Source: Porites lobata
Taxonomy: Eukaryota; Cnidaria; Anthozoa; Scleractinia; Poritidae
DNA length: 64,000 bases
Direction: 5' to 3'
Assembly (NCBI GenBank): GCA_942486035.1
Contig: CALNXK010000032.1
Coordinates: forward strand, 1,866,001 to 1,930,000
Shown here: one piece after another, positions 56,520 through 64,000 of the stretch
Numbering within the stretch: position 1 is the first letter of the stretch
Layout: each line of letters starts with the position of its first letter
Translations under genes and position numbers: made by a program
Notes under the pieces: model-generated
Told to the model about the DNA's origin: nothing
The model's input: only the letters and a program-made list of their open reading frames with translations
Databases searched by the model: none

Positions 56520-58213
56520 GCTTATGCAAAACTCTGCCAGCAGTATACTTACTAACACAAAAAAAAGCCTGATCACATTTCACCAGTCTTACATGAACTT
56601 GGATGGCTCACTATCGAAGAGCTATTACGTTTACGAGATGTAACCATGATCTTTAAACGTCTCAATGACCTTGCGCCTTAAGTATTAAGCTAGTAAAACG
56701 CTCCTCAACGCGGCAGCACTAAAACACGGAATCCGGAATCCGTGAAAGATCGATTTGAAAAAAAAAAAATATCAGCAATGACAATAAAATAAATAAACAG
56801 ATAGAAAAAAAGACGTAAATAATAAATTAGCTGAGTAGAGGAGACTGCTGTATCACTAGAGAAGTCGATTCCGGTGAAAAGACTCTTGATACCTCTTCCG
56901 GCAATGAATGCAATTCTCATGGGACAGTTAAGCGAGGAGAAAAACGTCACTGATAAAAACTAGTTCCTTAAAAAAAACGCAAGTTATGTGGAGACAGACT
57001 TCGTTAAAATCGACAGAGGCGTCGTTTATGTAACTGAAAGGCATCGCCGTCAAGTTTTTCTTGAGTGTCTTTTCTGGGTTGTCTTCTACAGTGTTCAGTT
57101 TTATTTATCAAGACAACTTACTCAAGAGAACCATGGCATTGTGGAGTCCGAAGAGAAGTGAGATTTGTGCATGCATTTGCTTGATTCCGCAACTGATTAC
57201 ATCAAAATAATGCGCCATGGTTAATAAGCCTCTTCAATAAAAATATGGACGTCAACGTAAACTCAATTACCGGTACACCAGTATGCCATCAGTATTCAGC
57301 TTGGCGAAAAAGTTGAACTTATTGCTAAAACATCGGAACTGTGGTCATGTCAAGGCTCGGTCATGTGTTGAGTATTCAGTGTGGGGACAATCACGTGGTG
57401 TTGTCTGAGGCCAACTACTACTATTCTTGACATTTAGCCACAAAGGTAGTTTTTAACTGTATTATTCAGCTCATAAACTCGTGAATAAAAATTACTCGTA
57501 AAATTACTTTCATCGGCCTTGCAGTGCAATAACCCACACTACGGTAAACCTTATCAAGACACAATAAAAATAATATATTTTAGGGAACTGCCAAGAAAGC
57601 TAAAACAAATTCTCTTTGGTTTGTACTAAATTATGCAATGGGAAATTCTTTAATTTTCTATCATTGATATTTGATTCCGTATTCCGTTTACGTTTCTGTT
57701 TCCGTTTCCGCTTCCGCTCCCGTTTCCGTGATTCCTTTTCCGTCTCCGGATTTCGTGTTTTAGTGCTGCCGTCCTCAACGTGCTTTGAGGATGATTTTTA
57801 GTTACGAAGTGCACTACTCAGATGCCCTGTCACGTTCAGACCTTGTTACGTTAGGGCAAAGAGGGAAGCAGCTGTGTAAAAAACGTTTTAACAAAATTGT
57901 AGAAAATCCCCTTGATGTTTTGCACCCTCTCATACCATTCAACGAAGGACCCTCTAAGGACCTCAGGAACTGTAGATCATACCGTGTAAAGCCATGCAAG
58001 ACCAAAAGGTGCCGTGATACCTTTAAATACAAATGCGCAAGTCTTTTTCAACAATTCATAGTTAGTCTAAGATTTTATATTTTTGTGGTTGTAGGATTCA
58101 TATAGTTAGCGTGAAAGTATTTTTGTAATTATACATTATATATTGTAAACCTTCGCAATTCAGTCCATACCGCTAGTAAGGTATTCAATAAACTATTGTA
58201 TTCTATTCTAGAC
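56520..58213 (+). pseudogene. LINE 3' end fragment, split by a 1.06 kb insertion
   Basis: About 56,575-56,690 reads PVLHELGWLTIEELLRLRDV and IFKRLNDLAP, the RT C-terminal block. After the insertion at 56,711-57,771, reading resumes at 57,785-58,060 with SDALSRSDLVTLGQRGKQLC and KRFNKIVENPLDVLHPLIP, a domain seen at the ends of many non-LTR enzymes. The tail at 58,110-58,213 is AT-rich, with an ATTGTATTCTATTCT end typical of LINE 3' UTRs. It has stops and frame changes. Confidence 0.65.
56711..57771. mobile_element. 1.06 kb TIR element with perfect 9-bp duplication
   Basis: CGGCAGCACTAAAACACG at 56,711 and CGTGTTTTAGTGCTGCCG ending at 57,771; TCCTCAACG flanks both sides exactly (56,702-56,710 and 57,772-57,780). 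A 9-bp duplication suggests a Mutator-like non-autonomous element. Near the right end lie pyrimidine-rich TTTCCG repeats (57,680-57,745). Confidence 0.85.
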
Positions 58214-58277
58214 TCACTCGAATAGCAGTAGACAGAGCGATCAACTTAATCTTCTTCAGTGCAGCGCCTCTGCCGCA

Positions 58278-58367
58278 TACCCTGCGAGCAGAGGCTACAT
58301 TTTCGCGTATTAGCTGGCGTACGCCAGCTCATACCGCGAAAACAGTGTAGCCCCTGCTCGCAGGGTA
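58278..58367. repeat. 90-bp foldback hairpin
   Basis: TACCCTGCGAGCAGAGGCTA at the left and the matching TAGCCCCTGCTCGCAGGGTA at the right, with a central AGCTGGCGTACGCCAGCT palindrome. Almost the whole unit can fold into one stem. Confidence 0.85.
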
Positions 58368-58569
58368 CTGCCGCACCGAGCGTGTATTCCGTTTCAGGGC
58401 TTCTAAATCTTGGAGCAGTCTCTACAGTGAAACTAGAAACTCTGACTCTGTTGATGCCAGGCTTGAAATAATGAGATGGCGCAAAAAAACATTTTCATTT
58501 AGTTTGTTAATCTACTTTTTTGAATAGATAGCTTTTTTATTAGCTACTTGAAGTTAATTGAAAATAACA

Positions 58570-59790
58570 CTATTACAATATACTTTAACTATTTACTGTC
58601 TAGACTAGCCAATTGTTTCTTAAAGTTAGTAAAATCACTGGTACGCATCGAGTCTGGTAGTAAGTTCCACTGTTTATCGGCATGATAAGAAAAAGAATGA
58701 AGGCCATAAGTAGTAGTTTTAGGTAGAGGCAGTGTCAAAATATAGTTGCCACGTAAATTATAACACGAAATACGTAGACTGAACATACTCTTCATGCAGA
58801 TAGGAAACTTATGCCCATTTACAACAACTAAACATGTTTGATTAAACCAGGTTTAAAAATATGAAAAACAGACATGAAAAACTGGAGCACAGGTTTTTAC
58901 ACAGGATTCAAATGAAATTCAACATGTTTTGTAATTGCCCTAAATTTGCAATCGACTTAGTCAGTAAGCAGCTTTTATGAAGGGAATTATTTCAAACCAT
59001 GTTTAACTAAACTGCTTTTAAACACTGCTTTGGTGTGAATGGGGCTTTAGTCAGAAACAAACTTTTGTAGAGTAAAATTAGCATATTGTGTACACGTCTG
59101 TTATTGAGAAACACAGTTGACTTCATCCAATAAAATGTTATAGGTAGATACAAAGTCGTCTAATGTAAATCTAAGAATCCTTCTATTAAGAATTTCTAGT
59201 TTTTCGCATTTCGCGCCCCACAGAAATGCCATACTGTTGAGTAATATTGAAAAAGCGGCAGGATGAAAACCTTGTACAGTTTTGCCAATGTCGTTTTGGT
59301 AATCATTTTTCTGAATCGCAACACGACGTTAAATTGATTATTGACCTTTCTGCAGACAAAAGATTTGTGGTTATCTAATTGAAGTTTGCGGTCAATGTTC
59401 AAAACCAAAAATGTCGATTGAGTCTTTAACAGGAAAGGAGAAAGTGTAATCGGAGTCTCCAATGACCAAGGCCTGATGTTTACTTTGGTTGTCAATCATC
59501 CCATTTCTATTATACCATTGATTTGCTGTTTCTACTTCCTTACATAACCATTCTACCAGTACCACTGGATCCCCGTGTGAGTAATAAATTTGATGATCAT
59601 CCGCATACGCATTTAGTTTAACCCGCTAAATAAAATAAAAAAGGTCATTTATGAATATATTGAATAACATGGGCCCTAGCACGCTTCCCTGAGGCAATCC
59701 TCGCATAACGTTCTCCCATGAAGAGAACGTGTCACCGATCTTGACCCTCCGTCGTCTATGTGACAGATAGTCTCTTAAAAGTGCTCAGCT
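58570..59790 (-). pseudogene. LINE reverse transcriptase, broken
   Basis: Minus-strand reading from about 59,780 gives LRDYLSHRRRRVKIGD, GLPQGSVLGPMLFNIFINDL (about 59,702-59,643), then the catalytic NAYADDHQIYY (YADD at 59,597-59,608), a SKHQALVIG segment, FLVLNIDRKLQLDNHKSFV and FILPLFQYYSTVWHF. The C-terminal block near 58,795-58,590 holds YHADKQWNLLPDSMRTS. Stops and frame changes occur at several points (for example 59,630 and 59,500), so it is dead. The endonuclease domain is absent. It differs in motif detail from the LINE at 8.6-12.5 kb. Confidence 0.8.
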
Positions 59791-59791
59791 T

Positions 59792-59944
59792 ATGTTGGGA
59801 GCAGGTCAATTATGTGTTTATATGTTTCCGTGAAAGAGATGACGTCACAAATGTACATGAAATAAATCTTACATGTGAACTGCGGAAAATCTTTCAAATC
59901 TTTCACAGGAACATATGAACACATAATTGACCTGCTCCCAACAT
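59792..59944. repeat. Inverted repeat with ATGTTGGGAGCAGGTC ends
   Basis: ATGTTGGGAGCAGGTCAATT at 59,792 pairs with AATTGACCTGCTCCCAACAT ending at 59,944; arms of about 45 bp. It lies directly between a LINE end and a tRNA-like SINE. Confidence 0.85.
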
Positions 59945-60125
59945 CAGTGGCTTCATAGCTTAGTTGACCGGTATCGCGAGGTCACGGGTTCAAATCCCGT
60001 TGAAGTCCCCAATTTCTTTCAGGCTTCTCTTACGCAATTGCGTAAATTGCGCTCACAACTGCGACGATCATTCTTCACTTGACGTCATTTTCCGCAGTTG
60101 ACGTGTATGATTTATTTCATATACA
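59945..60125 (+). repeat. tRNA-derived SINE-like unit
   Basis: CAGTGGCTTCATAGCTTAGT resembles an A-box region, and GGTCACGGGTTCAAATCCCG contains a near-perfect B-box (GGTTCAAATCC) with a pairing stem. The D-to-anticodon part is deleted compared with a tRNA, so it is not a functional tRNA gene. The tail to about 60,125 repeats ATTTTCCGCAGTTGACG and ATTTCAT words related to the preceding hairpin. Confidence 0.65.
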
Positions 60126-60509
60126 TTTGGAAGAGTTTATGATACTAGATATTGGCCCAGCAATCACAGCTGCTGAGTTTTGGTGAAAACATATCATGGC
60201 CATATGATTTTCGGGCATTTATATCCAGGAGCAATTTTTCAACGATCACCTGATTTGTGTGTTGAAAACTGAAAAACATCCTGCGTTGCGCTCGCGAATG
60301 GCAAGAAGACTTGGGTGATTGACTAATCTTGTCCATAGTCCGCAATTTCCTTCTTGTCGCTTATGACGGTGTCATTCTCCTTTAAAATAATATCATTTGC
60401 TTGCTTTGTCTTAGAAATTAGAAAGGGATGGTACGCTGTCCGAAACTCGCGCGGATTGTCAGGCTCCGATGATTTTGTCAAGAAATGTTCTCTTACTGCT
60501 CTGCGTCTT

Positions 60510-61157
60510 AGAGAAGTGCATTTGTTACAAAAACCAGATGAGTCTTATGATCAAAGTTTATACCCAATGCAACAATTCAAGTCTCAATGAATTGTATTTA
60601 AATGATAATTCCTCAACATATACAAAGAATATCCGATTAACTATACGCGAAGAACTGACTTCACACCGATATAATCTAATAAGAAATAACACGAAACTAA
60701 AATTCTACTCAACATTCAAAAATGACTGTCACACAAGTGATTGCTTGAACATAATTACCAATATAAATAACAAAAAAACACTGAATAAATTCAGACTCAG
60801 CAACCATCGCTTACAAATCTTCGAATTTGCCCCTTCTGCCACTTAAATGAAGTTGAACACGAATTACACTTTCTATTCAATTGTAGTCTTTACGATAGTA
60901 TTTGATCTAACTTTTACAGAAACATTACCAATAGATACCCCCTTTTTAATAATTTTAACAATGAAAAACCCTCCTCATATTTAACAATGTCGATCCTCAT
61001 ATCTACAGACTTACAGCTGCTTACATACATTCATGCATGGAATATAGACAGAAACTTGTTCTTTAATTATAGCCTTTATTTTGATTTCAGATTTATAACA
61101 TAAATAATGTAGATAATACCATGTACTCACGTGGGAATACTGAAATAAAGTTGTAGT
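60510..61157 (+). pseudogene. LINE C-terminal fragment with cysteine-histidine motif
   Basis: Plus-strand frames read TKLKFYSTFKNDCHTSDCL, NKKTLNKFRLSNHRLQI and, after a frame change near 60,825, CPFCHLNEVEHELHFLFNCS, a C-x2-C...H...C arrangement common after the RT of cnidarian LINEs. Reading continues to about 61,100 with one stop. The 3' part ends near AATAAAGTTGTAG (61,144-61,156), a polyadenylation-like signal. Confidence 0.65.
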
Positions 61158-62138
61158 TGACATTTGTATCGTTCATAATTATCAGTACGGTTTCTCGTGG
61201 AAATCTTCCAAAGCTAGTTTCGGTATCTAATTGTCTTTCCCCATTCTTCAGTCACGTAAGGCACTTGTTTACCCCTGATGTGCGTTTGTTTGAGCGAAGC
61301 AGGTTCATTAAGAATTTCCCGGTACAGCTGTTCAAATCATCCACGTCGTCAAATAAATCAATTATATGAAAAGGAGTCATTTGCATATCTCACAAAACAT
61401 TTTGTTGAGCTATTTTGAAAAAATAGTTCATATGTCAGTAGTGTGAGCGTATGTATCTTTGCGGCTTTGTATGTTCGCATGTTTGTTACAAGAGCCGATA
61501 AGGTTGAAGGTAATATGAGTTGATGTTTAGGAACCAATGAGATCTTGGCATCTATTTAAAAATGACATTGCTACAGGTCGAACAAGGGCACTTTGAGACC
61601 GCCATCTTGATTCTTCACAATTTTTTCGTCTTTTATTACGGGTACAGGTGTCTAGAAGCATTACATTAAATATCTTCATGATTCAAACGCTGTGTACAGT
61701 GATGCAGCTGTTTAAGGGTTCATTTTTAGTGTAATGCTGCTTCAAGACATTTCTGACCGAATTCGGCTATCGCGAACGGTACAACGCACGTATTTATGAG
61801 TTCTGTTTAACCTGCTTCAAGGTAGAGTATAAAAGATCATATATTTTCAAAGCTCTTCCAGTGAAACAATAACTGATATTTAGATATGAACTTTAATTCG
61901 AAAGTATGCGGCCTATAATTGTGGTTTTAGATGTTTGAAAGGCAGCTTATTTTTTTGGAAGTTGTACCGAGTATTGTTAATCCTGTAAACAAGCTTTATT
62001 CTTTCGCTTACAAAGTTCAACAGACCTTTTCCGTTCCGGCAATTAAAATATGAATAAGTGAACGACATGATACATCCTTCCTGCTTACTAAGTATTATAG
62101 TTATTGAAACGTATTTTATGTAGTAAACATGCGTAACT
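61158..62138. other. No gene recognised
   Basis: AT-rich sequence with only short chance frames; no inverted repeat noticed. Confidence 0.35.
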
Positions 62139-62411
62139 TAAGCCTGGTTCCCATATGATCGCTACGATCGCTGTGATCGCTGAGAAAAAAAAGTTCAGCG
62201 ATCGCAGCGATCATAAGGAAACCACTTTCCAGCGATAGCAGCGACAACGATCGCTGAGATATAAAAAGTTCTATCTCAGTGATCGTTGTCGCTGCGATCG
62301 CCGGAAAGTGGTTTCCATATGATCGCTATGATCGCTGCGATCGCTGAACTTTTTTTTTTCTCAGCGATCACAGCGAGCGATCGTAGCGATCATATGGAAA
62401 CCAGGCTTTAA
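62139..62411. mobile_element. 273-bp near-perfect foldback rich in GCGATC
   Basis: TTAAGCCTGGTTCCCATATG at the left and CATATGGAAACCAGGCTTTA at the right; the two halves are close inverted copies meeting at GATATAAAAAGTTCTATCTC (about 62,255-62,275). GATCGCTGCGATCGCTG-like words fill both arms. No coding capacity. Confidence 0.9.
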
Positions 62412-62652
62412 GTAGAAGCAGTTGTGCTAGGGAATAAATTGGAAGAAGCTTGTTGACACTACTTAGATATTGTTTTATTGAGTGGAATAACATGATATGA
62501 GTAGAAAAATATGTCGGCAGTTTGATAATTTTCTTGGAAGGAAATGAATGTTAGGCTATCAACCTTAACGTTGCTGTAGCGTAATTTAACTGCAGATACA
62601 TGTATTGAAAAGCCGAGGTGGTTTTTGGAAAACAATTTGAGTTGTTTTAGGT

Positions 62653-62815
62653 ACGAAGTGGACGAGGAACAAAGTCCAACATCTTCACGTGCAAATTGTG
62701 TGCATGAGTTATTTTTATAATTCTATTTACTGGATTACTGTGTGATAACTCGAATTCCCTCACGTACGAACCACGAAAGGGGCAAAGTCCGACACTTTCA
62801 CGTGCAAACTGTGTG
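62653..62815 (+). repeat. Diverged direct repeat, period about 113 bp
   Basis: Copies end TTCACGTGCAAATTGTGTG (62,684-62,702) and TTCACGTGCAAACTGTGTG (62,797-62,815), each preceded by an AAAGTCC word. Confidence 0.75.
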
Positions 62816-62983
62816 ATTCTACATCTCACGCTGCCTTTTCACGGTAATAATAGTAACTTGAACATATGAAAAGATCTTTAGTTTTGTAACTAGTGCCTAA
62901 GCAAAGGCTCTTTTCTTTTAAGAAACAAAAACTCATAACACTCTCAGAATTAAGTGGTCAGAGTTAAAGACTGTTTCATTTAA

Positions 62984-63553
62984 GGTGGCTGAACACAGTT
63001 TTGCGGGCGGTCAGCGGTAGCGCGTGTTTTAAATTAGACAAACAAACACGGCGGCGAAAAAAGTAATGGTACACAGATGACGATAACTCAAAATCTACTC
63101 ATTAAAATTTTGTGATATTTGGCAGATTTTTTACTTTATCGTATTTTTAATGATGAGAACTTTAAAATGGAAGTTGAACAGACTAATTTTGTGACACATT
63201 TAATAATTACAGTACAATTATATTATTGATTATCTAAAAACCCGTCTGTTAAAATTTGGTCAAATAAGTTTCAAATGGTAATGATTAATTATAGTAAGCT
63301 GCATGCAAGTTTATAGGAAAATCTAAGGAGTGAATTTTATGTAAACTGAGTAAAAGTGAAATTTTAAGGTTGTAGTCAATCCTTCATGTTACCATGGAAA
63401 CTACGAAAAAGTCAAATTTTACCTGTCAGTCAAAATCTTTCATCAGTATATTTTTCACTTGCCAAGTTTCAGCTTGTGAGCTGCAACCTTTCTCTTGCCA
63501 TGATTTGGCAAATGACCTATACTCAGAAACTGCCAAAACTGTGTTCAGCCACC
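62984..63553. mobile_element. MITE with GGTGGCTGAACACAG ends and TTAA duplication
   Basis: GGTGGCTGAACACAGTTTTG starts at 62,984 and its complement CAAAACTGTGTTCAGCCACC ends at 63,553; TTAA at both sides (62,980-62,983 and 63,554-63,557). TTAA fits piggyBac- or Kolobok-like machinery. No transposase. Confidence 0.85.
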
Positions 63554-63557
63554 TTAA

Positions 63558-64000
63558 GTAGAATCGCACGTGATAACCTCGTGAATAGTGGTGATGCAAC
63601 CATCTTCAAGAATGATGAAAACCTTAGCTATTCGGTACTCGACGACCTTCATTATTTTAAGAAACCATGAAGAAACCTTGAAACCTTCGAGTCTTCCCTC
63701 AAAGCAACGTTTGGTGAGTTGATATTCATAGTACTTTAACAAATTGTTTCTTTTGCACCAGATGTCTGGAGGAAAGACAAAGAAAAGTGAATTTATCAGA
63801 TCGAATCAGCTATGCACTGCGGTTCTCGTTAATGTACAGCAATACCCAATTTCGCACAAAACATAGCCTTATAAATTAAGGATTAAGACAGTAAATTGCC
63901 GATACTGTTACACTGAAGCATTCAAAATGGCTCATGCACGTTAAAAGTGCCTATGTTTGATTAAAGGTTTTCAGACTTCGAGCACAAATTTTACGAGAAC
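63558..64000. other. No gene recognised
   Basis: No motif, RNA gene or repeat that I can support. Confidence 0.35.

Noticed and set aside
59945..60020. Functional tRNA gene
   Set aside because: The B-box is good but the middle of the cloverleaf is missing.
1..64000. CRISPR arrays, operons, bacterial promoters
   Set aside because: No regularly spaced direct repeats with spacers and no bacterial gene organisation; introns and retroelements show eukaryotic DNA.

Overview
This is eukaryotic, animal-type genomic DNA. There are no prokaryotic gene arrays, and the readable genes have spliceosomal introns. The mix of L2/CR1-like LINEs, an Ngaro-type tyrosine-recombinase retrotransposon, a Polinton/Maverick-like virus relic with a phage-like fibre, many foldback elements and tRNA-derived SINEs points to a cnidarian, most likely an anthozoan such as a coral. 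That assignment is inference from repeat families. Almost everything here is mobile or viral DNA, much of it nested; the only host-like gene I can support is a C2H2 zinc-finger gene at 53.6-55.7 kb.

Region by region. 0-4.2 kb: three decayed retroelement fragments (two CR1/L2-like on the minus strand, one tyrosine-recombinase-type RT-RNase H on the plus strand). 4.2-7.2 kb: nothing recognisable. 7.2-39.7 kb: one broken Polinton-like viral element, split by insertions. Its readable parts are two minus-strand genes (7.2-8.55 kb), an A32-like packaging ATPase (13.9-14.6 kb), a fibre gene spread in pieces over 14.6-37.3 kb, a small hydrophobic protein (37.3-37.8 kb), a VLTF3-like transcription factor (37.8-38.4 kb), a superfamily 1 helicase tail joined to a GIY-YIG domain (38.4-39.3 kb) and a small ORF (39.6 kb). 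No capsid, DNA polymerase B or integrase gene is visible.

The viral element is split by a LINE (8.6-12.5 kb), a 1.4 kb TIR transposon (12.5-13.9 kb), a roughly 0.5 kb insert (14.7-15.2 kb), a 7.4 kb composite (15.7-23.1 kb), a 12 kb TIR element with a perfect 9-bp target duplication (23,968-35,987) and a 0.9 kb foldback (36.0-36.9 kb). The 12 kb element carries its own three-exon gene on the minus strand. An almost complete Ngaro element (29,819-34,574) with textbook split direct repeats sits exactly inside that gene's first exon.

40.2-53.4 kb: a large DNA transposon with terminal inverted repeats of about 0.78 kb. It encloses a four-exon gene for a protein of about 1,130 residues with an RNase H-like D...D...E pattern, a C2H2 finger and a SAP-like tail. 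Its right TIR has been hit by three further elements with clean TTAA or TTA duplications. This element is the best candidate for an under-described system in the window.

53.6-64 kb: the C2H2 zinc-finger gene, then LINE fragments at 56.5-58.2, 58.6-59.8 and 60.5-61.2 kb, one with a 1.06 kb insertion flanked by a 9-bp duplication, plus tRNA-derived SINE and foldback elements.
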